NCBI RefSeq assembly: GCF_003951315.1
Contig: NZ_QLJH01000002.1
Span: 62,001-126,000 of the forward strand
Direction: 5' to 3'
DNA: 64,000 bases
DNA from: Sphingomonas sp. S-NIH.Pt15_0812
GTDB taxonomy: Bacteria; Pseudomonadota; Alphaproteobacteria; Sphingomonadales; Sphingomonadaceae
Of the stretch, positions 53,103 through 62,174 are shown piece after piece. The notes under the pieces were generated by a model. The model was not told where the DNA came from and made no database searches. It saw only the letters and a program-made list of their open reading frames with translations. Numbering within the stretch: the first letter of the stretch is position 1; every line of letters starts with the position of its first letter. The position numbers were made by a program, and so were the translations under genes.

Positions 53103-54383
53103 ATGCACGACATCCGCCTGATCCGCGACGACCCCGCTGCCTTCGACGCCGCGCTGGCGCGCCGCTCCCTCGCTCCCGCCGCCGCCGAACTGCTCGCGCT
53201 CGACGAGCGCCGCCGCGCCACCATCGCCGCCGCGCAGGAGGCGCAAACCCGCCGCAACGACCTGTCCAAGCAGATCGGCCAGGCCAAGGCGCAGAAGGAC
53301 GAGGCGCGGGCGCAAGGCCTGATGGCAGAGGTCGCCGCGCTCAAGGACCGCCTGCCGCAGCTGGAGGAGGAGGAACGCGCCACCGCCGCCGAACTGGACG
53401 CTCGACTCGCCGCCATCCCCAACCTGCCCGCCGCCGACGTGCCCGAGGGCGCGGACGAGGACGGCAATGTCGAGGAGAAGAACTGGGGCAACCCGCGCGC
53501 GTTCGACTTCCCGGTGCGCGAACATGACGCGATCGGCCCGGCGCTGGGCATGGACTTCGATACCGGCGTGGCGCTGGCCGGCGCGCGCTTCACGCTGCTG
53601 CGCGGCCCGATGGCGCGGCTCAGCCGAGCGCTCGGCCAGTTCATGCTCGACCGGCTGGTCAACGACTTCGACTTCGAGGAGGTCGCGCCGCCGCTTCTGG
53701 TGCGCGACGAGGTGGCGTTCGGCACCGGGCAGTTGCCCAAGTTCGCCGAGGACCTGTTCCGCACCACGGATGGCCGCTGGCTGATCTCCACCGCCGAGAT
53801 GTCGCTGACCAACATCGTCCGCGAGCAGATCCTCAGCGAAGCGGACCTGCCCCTGCGCTTCGCCGCGCTCACCGCCTGTTTCCGGTCGGAAGCGGGTGCG
53901 GCGGGCCGCGACACGCGCGGCCTGATCCGCCAGCACCAGTTCGAGAAGGTCGAGATGGTGGCGATCACCCCGCCCGACGCCTCGGATGCGGAGCACGAAC
54001 GGATGACCCGCGCCGCCGAGGGCGTTCTGGAGGCGCTCGACCTGCCTTATCGCCGGATGAAGCTGTGCACCGGCGACATGGGCTTCACCTCGCTGCGGAC
54101 CTACGACCTGGAAGTGTGGTTGCCGGGCCAGCAGCGCTATCGCGAGATTTCGAGCTGTTCGACCTGCGGCGACTTCCAGGCGCGGCGGATGAACGCGCGC
54201 TTCCGGGCGGAGGGTGAGAAGGCCCCGCGCTTCGTCCATACGCTCAATGGCTCCGGCCTGGCGGTCGGTCGCACCCTGGTCGCGGTGGTCGAGAACTACC
54301 AGCAGGCGGACGGCTCGGTCGTCGTGCCCGCGGCCCTGCGCCCCTATATGGGCGGCCTCGAACTGCTGGAGCCGGCCCGCTGA
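53103..54383 (+). CDS. serS: Seryl-tRNA synthetase
   Basis: A 426-residue class II synthetase that charges tRNA(Ser). The N-terminal coiled-coil arm (residues about 30-100) grips the long variable arm of the tRNA. Motif 2 is [20 protein letters not shown] near residue 260, and motif 3 is [19 protein letters not shown] near 380 with the conserved Arg. Further segments are [14 protein letters not shown] and [15 protein letters not shown]. The length is normal. It heads a serS-surE-nlpD-like operon; its stop shares a base with the surE start (TGATG). Confidence 0.97.
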   Translation: MHDIRLIRDDPAAFDAALARRSLAPAAAELLALDERRRATIAAAQEAQTRRNDLSKQIGQAKAQKDEARAQGLMAEVAALKDRLPQLEEEERATAAELDARLAAIPNLPAADVPEGADEDGNVEEKNWGNPRAFDFPVREHDAIGPALGMDFDTGVALAGARFTLLRGPMARLSRALGQFMLDRLVNDFDFEEVAPPLLVRDEVAFGTGQLPKFAEDLFRTTDGRWLISTAEMSLTNIVREQILSEADLPLRFAALTACFRSEAGAAGRDTRGLIRQHQFEKVEMVAITPPDASDAEHERMTRAAEGVLEALDLPYRRMKLCTGDMGFTSLRTYDLEVWLPGQQRYREISSCSTCGDFQARRMNARFRAEGEKAPRFVHTLNGSGLAVGRTLVAVVENYQQADGSVVVPAALRPYMGGLELLEPAR

Positions 54384-55147
54384 TGCGCATCCTGCTGACC
54401 AATGACGACGGCATCCACGCGCCCGGCATGGCTGTGCTGGAGGCGATCGCCGCCACCCTCTCCGACGATGTCACCGTGGTCGCGCCGATCGAGGAACAGT
54501 CGGGCACCGGCCGCTCGCTGACGCTGACCCGGCCGATGCGCCTGAAGCGCTTCGGCGGGAAGCGGTTCGCGGTGACCGGCACGCCGACCGACGCGGTGAT
54601 GATGGCGCTGACCGAGGTGATGAAGGACGGCCGGCCCGACCTGATCCTGTCGGGCGTCAATCGCGGCGCGAACCTGGGCGAGGACGTGCATTATTCGGGC
54701 ACCGTCTCCGCCGCGATGGAGGGGGCGCTGGCCGGCATCCGCTCGGTTGCGCTCAGCCAGCGCTATCCCGACCATGCCCCCGGCGAGCGCGTGTCCTTCG
54801 CCACCGCCGAGGCGTGGGGCGAGCGGGTGCTGCGGCCGCTGCTCGACGCCGAATGGTCCCCCCGGACGATGGTCAACATCAACTTCCCGCCGGTCGCCCC
54901 CGATCAGGTCCGGGGCGTGCGCATCGTGCCGCAGGGCCTGCGCGACTATGGCCGGGCGCGGATGGAGAAGCGCAGCGATCCGCGCGGCTTCCCCTATTAC
55001 TGGCTGGCGATGGACCGCGTGCCGCTGACCGTCACCGGCGAGACGGACCTGGACGCCTCGGCCGAGGGCTATGTGTCGGTGACGCCGTTGCAGGTGGACA
55101 TGACGCATCGCGCCTCGCTCGATATGCTGCGCGCGGTGTACGCGTAG
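54383..55147 (+). CDS. surE: 5'/3'-nucleotidase SurE
   Basis: A 254-residue survival protein that removes phosphate from nucleoside monophosphates and short RNA. The metal site is formed by the N-terminal ILLTNDDGIHAPGM (Asp8, Asp9), then Ser in PIEEQSGTGRSLTL near residue 38 and Asn in LSGVNRGANLGEDVHYSGTV near 92; the last region is the family signature. The C-terminal arm GYVSVTPLQVDMTH is present. It is co-translated with serS. The pcm gene that often follows surE is missing. Confidence 0.96.
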   Translation: MRILLTNDDGIHAPGMAVLEAIAATLSDDVTVVAPIEEQSGTGRSLTLTRPMRLKRFGGKRFAVTGTPTDAVMMALTEVMKDGRPDLILSGVNRGANLGEDVHYSGTVSAAMEGALAGIRSVALSQRYPDHAPGERVSFATAEAWGERVLRPLLDAEWSPRTMVNINFPPVAPDQVRGVRIVPQGLRDYGRARMEKRSDPRGFPYYWLAMDRVPLTVTGETDLDASAEGYVSVTPLQVDMTHRASLDMLRAVYA

Positions 55148-55157
55148 GAGGATGGCG

Positions 55158-56276
55158 ATGCGGCGAGCGGTGGTGGCGGCGACGGCGCTGATGCTGGGCG
55201 GCTGCATCCCCCGGATGGAACCGCCCAACGATTACGGTCGGCCCGCACCGCCGCCGCCGGTCGACCGGAACCCACCGACCACCGACTTCACCCCGCATGA
55301 CGAGGCCGTCGCGGCGCAAGGCCGATCGCCGACCCGGCCCGTCACCCGCGTCGCGGTGCCGGGTGCGGCCGTCCGCCCGCTCTGGGAAGCGCGGCCGGTC
55401 GAGGCGGATGCGCGGATCGTCGATGCGTCCACCTATGTCGTCCGGCCGGGCGACACGTTGCGCGGCATCGCCGAACGGACGGGTGCCGGCGTGGATGCGA
55501 TCGCGCGCGCCAATGGCATCGCCGCGCCCGCCTATGTCGTCCGGGTCGGGCAGAGGCTGACCATTCCCGCCGGCCGCTACCACCTGGTCCGCACCGGCCA
55601 GACCGGCATCGCCATCGCCCGCGCCTATGGCGTCGAATGGTCGCGCATCGTCGCCGCCAACGCGCTGGAGGAACCCTATGTGTTGCGCGCGGGCCAGCGC
55701 ATCCTGATCCCGGAGGCCGCCGCCGCGCCGGGCAGCCGCGCCGCCGAGCGCGCCGCCGCCTTCCAGCTCGATGTCGACGACATCCTGACCGGCGGCGAGC
55801 CGGCGCTGGCGAAGTATGCCGCACCCGCCAGGCCCGTCGCCCGGCCCAAAAAGCCCCTGCCCGCCACCGTGCCCGTCGCGCCGCCCAGGCAACTGGCCGG
55901 CGGCGGCTTCCTCTGGCCGGTCGACGGGCGGGTCGTCCGCCGCTTCGGGCCGGGACGCAGCGGCGAGCGTAACGACGGCATCAAGATCGCGGTGCCGCTG
56001 AGCACGCCGATCCGCGCGACCGCGGCCGGGGTCGTCGCCTATGCCGGCGACGGCATCGCGGCGCTGGGCGGCCTGATCATCATCAAGCATGGCGATGGCT
56101 GGACCAGCGTCTATGGCCATGCCGCCAAGCTGCTGGTCACGCGCGGACAGAGCGTGACTCGCGGACAGGTGATCGGCCTGTCGGGCGATACCGGCTTCGC
56201 CGACCAGCCCGAGCTGCATTTCGAACTGCGCAAGGGCCGCACCCCGGTCGACCCGCAGAGCCAGCTTCGCCGCTGA
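55158..56276 (+). CDS. NlpD-like LysM/M23 lipoprotein with a degenerate active site
   Basis: A 372-residue protein with lipobox LMLGGCIP (Cys near residue 16), so anchored in a membrane. Two LysM domains follow (TYVVRPGDTLRGIAERTGAG near 92 and HLVRTGQTGIAIARAYGVEW near 140). The C-terminal M23/LytM domain starts FLWPVDGRVVRRFGPG near 250. The usual zinc ligands H and D of HxxxD are replaced (NDGIKIAV), while YGH and LHFELR remain. This matches amidase-activating LytM factors such as NlpD, which have lost catalysis. The second ATG is preferred: AGGAGG lies 6 bases upstream. It follows surE by 10 bases. Confidence 0.9.
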   Translation: MRRAVVAATALMLGGCIPRMEPPNDYGRPAPPPPVDRNPPTTDFTPHDEAVAAQGRSPTRPVTRVAVPGAAVRPLWEARPVEADARIVDASTYVVRPGDTLRGIAERTGAGVDAIARANGIAAPAYVVRVGQRLTIPAGRYHLVRTGQTGIAIARAYGVEWSRIVAANALEEPYVLRAGQRILIPEAAAAPGSRAAERAAAFQLDVDDILTGGEPALAKYAAPARPVARPKKPLPATVPVAPPRQLAGGGFLWPVDGRVVRRFGPGRSGERNDGIKIAVPLSTPIRATAAGVVAYAGDGIAALGGLIIIKHGDGWTSVYGHAAKLLVTRGQSVTRGQVIGLSGDTGFADQPELHFELRKGRTPVDPQSQLRR

Positions 56277-56283
56277 TCCGCGC

Positions 56284-57540
56284 CTATTTCCGCTTCGTCT
56301 CCGGCATCGCCACCAGATAGAGGATCAGCCCGGCCCCGGCGATGGCGGCGAGCGTCAGGAAGCTGGCGGTATAGCCCGCCGCAACGATGATCGACCCGGC
56401 CAGCGTCGCCGACAGGGCCGCCCCCAGCCCCTGGGTCGTCGCCACTGCCCCCTGCGCGACGTTGAACCGACCGGATCCCTTGGTCAGGTCGGCGATCACC
56501 ACCGGGAACAGCGCGCCGAAGATGCCCGCGCCCACGCCGTCCAGCGCCTGCACGCCGACCAGCCACCAGGCATCGTTCGAGACCGTGTAGAGCGCCCCGC
56601 GCGCCGCCAGGAAGGCGAAGCCGGTGAGGAAGATCGGCTTGGTCCCCCAGCGTTCGGCATGGCGGCCGACCAGGATCGCGACCGGCACCATCACCGCCTG
56701 CGCCGCGACGATGCAGGCGGCGGTCAGGGACGTGGCCTGGTCCTTGCCGACGGTGCGCGATAGCAACTGGCTGACCGAGGTCAGCATCGCCGCATTGGCG
56801 AGGTGGAATAGGAAGGCGATGACCGCGAAGATCAGTAGCGGCCGGTTCTCGAGCACGACCCGCCAGCCGCTGGGTTCCTCGCACCCCTCTTCCGGCTCGC
56901 AGTCCAGGCCGCGCGCGACCGCATTGTCGATATCCGCGTTGCGCAACCGCATCGCCGTGAACACGCTCGCCACGGTCAGCCCCGCCATCAGCCAGAAGAC
57001 GACCACGGGCCCGAACTTCCACGCCAGCAGCCCCGCGAGCGCCGCCGACACCGCATTGCCGGCATGGTTGAACGCCTCGTTGCGGCCGACCCGCTTGGCG
57101 AACATCTTGGGGCCGACCAGACCCAGCGTGATGGCGGAAATGGCCGGCGCGAACACCGCCCCCGCCGCCGCCGCGACAGACTGGCCGATGGTGACGGCGG
57201 TGAAGCCGGAGACGATGGGCAGGGACAGGCTGCTGAGCGTCACCAGCAGGGCGGCGGCGATGACGATGCGCGGCTTGTTGCGGCTGCGGTCGATCAGCCC
57301 GCCGGCGGGGGTCTGCGCGATCAGCCCGACCAGCCCGGCGATGGTCAGCACCATGCCGACCGTCGCCTCGTTCCAGCCATGCGCCGGGCCCCGCACCGCG
57401 AGCAGGTAGATGGCCAGATACGGCCCCAGGCCATCGCGCACGTCCGCCAGGAAGAAGTTGAGCGCGTCGAGCGTACGGCCCGGCGGCCTGGGATGGGGGG
57501 CCGCGCCGCCGGAGCGGAGCGTTGCGGAAGCGGTCGCCAT
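56284..57540 (-). CDS. MFS transporter, 12-helix
   Basis: A 418-residue MFS permease. The N-terminal cytoplasmic stretch is followed by LNFFLADVRDGLGPYLAIYL, a DHA1-like first helix with the FxxADxRDGLGP element. Motif A is GGLIDRSRNKPRIV between helices 2 and 3. The central loop (about 205-225) is acidic and contains two Cys (LDCEPEEGCEEPS), possibly a metal-binding spot. The ATG at 57540 has AAGGA 7 bases upstream. It lies 37 bases after the ArsB-like gene, so the two transporters likely share a transcript. The substrate is unknown. Confidence 0.88.
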   Translation of the reverse strand: MATASATLRSGGAAPHPRPPGRTLDALNFFLADVRDGLGPYLAIYLLAVRGPAHGWNEATVGMVLTIAGLVGLIAQTPAGGLIDRSRNKPRIVIAAALLVTLSSLSLPIVSGFTAVTIGQSVAAAAGAVFAPAISAITLGLVGPKMFAKRVGRNEAFNHAGNAVSAALAGLLAWKFGPVVVFWLMAGLTVASVFTAMRLRNADIDNAVARGLDCEPEEGCEEPSGWRVVLENRPLLIFAVIAFLFHLANAAMLTSVSQLLSRTVGKDQATSLTAACIVAAQAVMVPVAILVGRHAERWGTKPIFLTGFAFLAARGALYTVSNDAWWLVGVQALDGVGAGIFGALFPVVIADLTKGSGRFNVAQGAVATTQGLGAALSATLAGSIIVAAGYTASFLTLAAIAGAGLILYLVAMPETKRK

Positions 57541-57577
57541 CACAAATCCTTCGAACAGGGGGAGAAGCCGGAAACGG

Positions 57578-58831
57578 TCAGCCGATCAGCAGTCGCGCGG
57601 CGAAGGCGGCGGCGAGCGCCGGGATCATCGTCACCGCGCCCACCTTCAGAAAACGGAGGAAGTCGACATCCTCCCCTTCGCGCCGGATCGCTTGGAGCCA
57701 CAGGATCGTGGCGAGGGAGCCGGTGATCGACAGGTTCGGCCCCAGATCGACCGCGATCAGCAGCATGTCGACGACCAGCCGGGGCGGATGCGCCTGCGCC
57801 ACGGCGGTACTGGCGATCAGCCCGGCGGGCAGGTTGTTGACCAGGTTCGACCCGAAGGCGAGAATCGTGCCCGAGGTGACGGCCGCGCGCGCCGGGTCCG
57901 CCGTCGCCGCATCGCGCAGGGCGGCGGCGATCATGCCGATCACCCCGGTCCGGTCCAGCGCCTCGACCAGCACGAACAGACCCGCGACCAGCGGCAGCAC
58001 GCTCCACGACACGTCGCGCACCACGCCGAGCGGCGAACGCCGCCCCAGCATCGCCACCGCCAGCGTCGTCGCGACGCCGGCCAGCGCGGTCGGCAGGCCG
58101 AGCGGCCGGTCGAGCGCCGACACCAGGAGCAGCAGCCCCGCCGTGCCGACGATCCCCGCCAGCGCCGCGCGCCCGCCGCCGGTCAGCGGCGTCCGCTCGA
58201 CATCCGACGTGCAGTCGCCCGCGATCCGCGACCGCTCCGCCCAGCGCAACGCCAGGAAGGTCACGACGATCGCCGCCAGCGACGGCAGCGCGAACGAGCC
58301 GAACCAGGCACCCAGCGCCGGCATATGCCCGCCATAGAGCACCAGATTGGCCGGGTTGGAGATGGGCAGCACGAAGCTGGCGGCATTGGCGATCAGCGCG
58401 CAGGCGAACAGCAGCGGCAACGGATCGGCCTTGGCCTTGCGCGCGGCCGCATAGACGGCGGGGGTCAGCACCACGGCGGTCGCGTCGTTGGACAGGAAGC
58501 TGGTGGTGACGATGCCGGTCGCATAGACCAGCAGGAACAGGCGCGGTGTCGACCCGCGCGCATGGATCGCCGCCGTCGCCGCCACCCAGTCGAACAGCCC
58601 CTGTTGCCGCGCCGTCTCGCTCAGCAGCATCATGCCGATCAGGAAGAGATAGACGTCCATCCCCTCGCCCACCGCATGGAGCGCGGCACCGGGCGGCATC
58701 AGCCCCAGCAGCAGCAGCAGCGCGGCTCCCGCCACCGCCCAGATCGCCTCCGGCCAGCGGAACGGTCGCGCGATCACGCCCGCCGTCGACAGGGCGCAGA
58801 TGCCCCAGGTCGCCCCCGTTGCCAGGATCAT
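57578..58831 (-). CDS. ArsB/SLC13-type anion transporter
   Basis: A 417-residue membrane transporter with about 11-12 helices, related to the ArsB/NhaD/SLC13 superfamily. Recognisable features are GMDVYLFLIGMMLLSETARQQGLFDW near residue 57, TTSFLSNDATAVVLTPAVYA (the re-entrant loop with the SND motif) near 108 and GSNLVNNLPAGLIAS (the second NNLPA loop) near 328. These paired loops usually bind anions and sodium or protons. It could move arsenite, citrate or other anions; no ars genes are near, so arsenic resistance is not claimed. The MFS gene follows. Confidence 0.86.
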   Translation of the reverse strand: MILATGATWGICALSTAGVIARPFRWPEAIWAVAGAALLLLLGLMPPGAALHAVGEGMDVYLFLIGMMLLSETARQQGLFDWVAATAAIHARGSTPRLFLLVYATGIVTTSFLSNDATAVVLTPAVYAAARKAKADPLPLLFACALIANAASFVLPISNPANLVLYGGHMPALGAWFGSFALPSLAAIVVTFLALRWAERSRIAGDCTSDVERTPLTGGGRAALAGIVGTAGLLLLVSALDRPLGLPTALAGVATTLAVAMLGRRSPLGVVRDVSWSVLPLVAGLFVLVEALDRTGVIGMIAAALRDAATADPARAAVTSGTILAFGSNLVNNLPAGLIASTAVAQAHPPRLVVDMLLIAVDLGPNLSITGSLATILWLQAIRREGEDVDFLRFLKVGAVTMIPALAAAFAARLLIG

Positions 58832-59162
58832 GCGACGGTCGCCGCATGGGCGCGGGATCGAGCGGTACGAATGGCACAGTCCTCCGTTCAGTTCGGTCGA
58901 TCACCGGCCGGGTCCGCCGGCTCCTCGCCCGGCGACGCGCGCAAGGCAAATGCAAGCAGGCGACCGAAGACGGCGCGACGCACGGGTCTTGGCAGGCAGG
59001 GAAACGCATCGGCACCGTCATCCCATCGGGTGGGTGCAGAACCCGGTGCCGGCGACATCGCTCCCGTCATTTGCATGAAGAATCTGTCATGTCGCAAGAA
59101 CATGGACTACTCTTGCCGGCAAGGCCGATTATTACGTCATCATTGCTGACTATACTGGTCCG
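58832..59162. other. Intergenic region of about 331 bases
   Basis: Flanked by the start of the ArsB-like gene and the end of the DHA2 exporter, both on the minus strand. The half near 59060-59160 is AT-richer and probably carries the ArsB-like promoter, but no -35/-10 pair with good spacing was found. No gene is supported. Confidence 0.45.
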
Positions 59163-60614
59163 TTACTGCCGGCCGCTCATCTCCGCACCCGCATCGGGGG
59201 CGAAACGGCGATTGACGAAGAGCGCCGTGAGCGAGATCGCGGTGACCGCCAAGAAGGCGGTGGTGAAATCCGGAAAGGCCGGCCGCACATGGCCCCGCGC
59301 CAGCATCGACAGATGCAGCACCAGCGCCGCGACGCAGATGCCCAGCGACAGCATCAATTGCTGGAAGGTGGCGTAGAAGCTCGTCGCCACGCTCATCCGC
59401 CGCTTGTCGATCTGGTCATAGGCGATCGTGTTGTAGGCAGTGAACTGGAAGGACATGAGGAAGCCGGATACCACCAACACCGCGAACATCGCCGCCACCG
59501 GCCAGTCCGGCCGGAACAGGCCGCACAGCGCATAGCTGCACGCCGACAGCACGCCGATCACGATCAGGCTGGAGCGGAAGCCGAAGCGGCGCAGGATGCG
59601 CCGGGCGACGCCCTTCATCCCGAACGATCCGATCGCGGTCGCCACGGTGATCAGGCCACTCTGAGCCGCGCTCATGCCGAAGCCGATCTGCATCATCAGC
59701 GGCAACAGGAAGGGTTGCGCGCCCTGGGTGATCCGGGTCAGCGATCCGCCCATGACCGACAGGCGGAAGGTCGGCACGCGCAGCAGCGACAGGTCGAGGA
59801 TCGGATGGGCGACGCGGCGGGCGTGGCGCAGGTAGAACCATCCGGCCACCAGTCCGATCCCGATCAGTGGCGCCGCCACCACGCCGCCGCCCGCCCGGCT
59901 CGCCATCTCGAAGCCGAACAACAGGCAACCGAGCGCGACGCCCGAGAGCAGGAAGCCAACCGGGTCGAAGGGATGCGCATCCGTCTCCCGGATGTCGGCG
60001 ATGAAGCGCCCGACCAGGATCACGCCCAGCACGCCGATCGGCAGGTTGAGCCAGAAGATCCAGCGCCAGTCGAGATAGGTGACGATGAAACCGCCCACCG
60101 GCGGTCCGACGATCGGCCCAATCAGGGCGGGCATGATCAGCCAGGACATGGCCGACACCATGTCGCGCTTGGCCACCGACCGAAGGAGCACCAGCCGCCC
60201 GACCGGCATCATCATCGCGCCGCCGATCCCCTGGACGAAACGCGCCGCCGCCATCATCGGCAGCGTCGGCGACAGGCCGCACGCCAGCGAGCCGCACATG
60301 AACAGGACGATCGCCAGCCGGAACACCAGCTTCGCGCCATAGCGGTCCGCCATCGTGCCCGAGGCCGGGATGAACACGGCCAGCGCCAGCAGATAGGAAG
60401 TGAGCGCGATGCTCATCTCCGGCGCGCGCACGCCGAAATCGCGTGCCATGGTCGGCAGCGCGGTCGCCAGCACGGTCGCGTCGAGATTCTCCATGAACAT
60501 CGCGCAGGCGATGATCAGCGCGACGGTGCGATAGTTGCGGCTAGGCGGCTCGACCGGATCATGTTCGGGCGTCTGGGCGACGCCATTGGCGGCGGGCACG
60601 ATGCCGTCGCGCAT
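59163..60614 (-). CDS. DHA2-family MFS multidrug exporter (EmrB/QacA-like)
   Basis: A 483-residue MFS exporter with 14 predicted helices. Helix 1 has FMENLDATVLATALPTMARDF (the DHA2 motif D1, LDxTVxNxALP type), motif A is GTMADRYGAKLVFRLAIVLF, and motif C lies in WLIMPALIGPIVGPPVGGF. It probably exports hydrophobic drugs or toxic metabolites by proton antiport. It lies about 90 bases after the MarR-type gene on the same strand, so the regulator and exporter are probably one unit, a common drug-responsive arrangement. Confidence 0.9.
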   Translation of the reverse strand: MRDGIVPAANGVAQTPEHDPVEPPSRNYRTVALIIACAMFMENLDATVLATALPTMARDFGVRAPEMSIALTSYLLALAVFIPASGTMADRYGAKLVFRLAIVLFMCGSLACGLSPTLPMMAAARFVQGIGGAMMMPVGRLVLLRSVAKRDMVSAMSWLIMPALIGPIVGPPVGGFIVTYLDWRWIFWLNLPIGVLGVILVGRFIADIRETDAHPFDPVGFLLSGVALGCLLFGFEMASRAGGGVVAAPLIGIGLVAGWFYLRHARRVAHPILDLSLLRVPTFRLSVMGGSLTRITQGAQPFLLPLMMQIGFGMSAAQSGLITVATAIGSFGMKGVARRILRRFGFRSSLIVIGVLSACSYALCGLFRPDWPVAAMFAVLVVSGFLMSFQFTAYNTIAYDQIDKRRMSVATSFYATFQQLMLSLGICVAALVLHLSMLARGHVRPAFPDFTTAFLAVTAISLTALFVNRRFAPDAGAEMSGRQ

Positions 60615-60705
60615 CTCGGCATGGACCGAGGCGATGCCGCGCCGGCGCGGACGTAGACGATCGATCAGATTCAGCGCCCGGACTCCTTTGCCATTCGGCG
60701 GCCGC

Positions 60706-61158
60706 TCATGCCGGGTCCGCCCCGTCGAGCGCCTGTTGCAGCCGCTCGATCACCTGGATGGCGGCGTCGAGCGCCGCGTCGTCGATCCCGGCGAAGACCC
60801 GGGCGCGCACCGCGACCGACCGCTCCTCCGCCCGCATCGCCAGGTCGTGCCCGGCCGGGGTCAGATGCAGCGTCTTGGCGCGGCGATCGACGGGATCGGG
60901 ACGCCGCTCGACCAACCCGGCCCGCTCGATCCGTTCGACCAGCGGCACCATGGTCGGCCCCTCGACGCCGAGCCGCTCGGCCAGCGCGCCCTGACGCACG
61001 CCGTCCGCCATCCGGCCGAGCAACATCACCGCCAGCGCGGTCGAATGCGACAGCGACAGGCCCGCCAGTTCGCGGTCGAGGTGCTGGCGGTAGGCGCGCG
61101 CCACCGGCACCAGGCCAGTCGCGAGCCGCCGCTCTTTGGCGGATCGCCTCGTCGTCAT
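60706..61158 (-). CDS. MarR-family transcriptional regulator
   Basis: A 150-residue winged helix-turn-helix repressor. The MarR pattern is clear: LSLSHSTALAVMLLGRMADG near 35, VRQGALAERLGVEGPTMVPLVERIERAGLVER (the recognition helix and wing) near 55, and DPVDRRAKTLHLTPAGHDLA near 88, with the DxRxK wing motif DRRAK. The C-terminal helix mediates dimerisation. The start is uncertain: the ATG at 61158 was chosen, but ATG 61218 and 61200 are possible. It likely controls the adjacent DHA2 exporter gene and possibly the divergent MBL gene. Confidence 0.88.
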   Translation of the reverse strand: MTTRRSAKERRLATGLVPVARAYRQHLDRELAGLSLSHSTALAVMLLGRMADGVRQGALAERLGVEGPTMVPLVERIERAGLVERRPDPVDRRAKTLHLTPAGHDLAMRAEERSVAVRARVFAGIDDAALDAAIQVIERLQQALDGADPA

Positions 61159-61314
61159 CGCGGATAGATAGGACGCTAAGCAATGCCGGGCAAGCCGCAT
61201 GGCGTGCGGCTTGCCCATGTTCCTGCCGCAGCTTGCTGACCTCGCTCAGATAGTTTGGCCGGACACGCGGGTCCGCGACGGACGTTCTACGCGCATGGTC
61301 GCAGAGAGTTCGAC

Positions 61315-62169
61315 ATGCATATCCATCACCTGAATTGCGGCACCGACTGTCCGCTGGGCGGCGCACTGTTCGACGGACGCAGCGCGGGGCCGCTCGGACA
61401 TCTCGTCTGCCACTGCCTGTTGATCGAGACGGAGGCGCATGGGCTGGTGCTGGTCGATACCGGCTATGGCCTGCGCGACGTGGCGCATCCGCATCGCCAC
61501 CCCGAACCCCGCATCACCCTGCCCTGGCGCCTGATGCTCAACATCCGCCTGCGCGAGCGCGAGACGGCGATCCGCCAGGTCGAGGCGCTGGGCTATCGGG
61601 CCAGCGACGTGCGCCACATCATCGCCACCCACCTCGATTTCGACCATGCTGGCGGGCTGGACGATTTCCCCCATGCCACCGTCCATGTCATGCAGCGCGA
61701 ATATGATGATGCCACCGGCCCGCACCACGGGATCGTCGCGCGCAACCGCTGGCGGGCCCGGCAACTCGATGGCGTGGGCGACTGGCGGCGCTACGGCGCG
61801 CGGGGCGAGGCGTGGTTCGGCTTCGATGCGGTGCGTGATCTGGACGGCCTGCCCCCGGAAATCCTGATGGTGCCGTTGCCCGGTCACACCTGGGGCCATG
61901 CCGGAGTGGCGATCCGGCGGGATGACGGCGGCTGGTTGCTCCATGCCGGCGACGCCTATTTCTACCGGGGCGAGATGCGGCGGGTGCGGCGGCATTGCAC
62001 GCCGGGCCTGCGCGCCTATCAGCGGTTGATGGAGGTCGATGCGACGCAGCGGCTGCGCAACCAGGAACGATTGCGGCGGCTATCGGTCGAGCGACGCGGC
62101 GAAGTGACGGTCACCTGCACCCATGATCCGGTCGAACTGGACCATTGCCAGGCGGGCCAGCCGCTCTGA
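61315..62169 (+). CDS. MBL-fold hydrolase, N-acyl-homoserine-lactonase-like
   Basis: A 284-residue metallo-beta-lactamase-fold enzyme. It begins MHIHHLNCGTDCPLGG, then VLVDTGYGLRDV near 52. The metal motif reads THLDFDHAGGLDDF near 119: the usual HxHxDH has Asp at the second His position (HLDFDH), a variant seen in part of the lactonase-like branch. HTWGHAG near 195 and LLHAGDAYF near 219 supply more ligands. It could hydrolyse a quorum-sensing lactone or another ester; the activity is inferred. AGAGAG lies about 8 bases before the ATG. A GntR regulator converges on it. Confidence 0.85.
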   Translation: MHIHHLNCGTDCPLGGALFDGRSAGPLGHLVCHCLLIETEAHGLVLVDTGYGLRDVAHPHRHPEPRITLPWRLMLNIRLRERETAIRQVEALGYRASDVRHIIATHLDFDHAGGLDDFPHATVHVMQREYDDATGPHHGIVARNRWRARQLDGVGDWRRYGARGEAWFGFDAVRDLDGLPPEILMVPLPGHTWGHAGVAIRRDDGGWLLHAGDAYFYRGEMRRVRRHCTPGLRAYQRLMEVDATQRLRNQERLRRLSVERRGEVTVTCTHDPVELDHCQAGQPL

Positions 62170-62174
62170 CGCGA

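Noticed and set aside
57578..58831. Arsenic resistance cluster
   Set aside because: The transporter has ArsB/SLC13-like loops, but no arsR, arsC or arsH is near, and the superfamily includes many other anion carriers.
57410..59149. 579-residue open frame on the plus strand over the ArsB-like gene
   Set aside because: It is strongly Arg/Gln-rich with no hydrophobic core, while the opposite strand encodes a clear membrane transporter.
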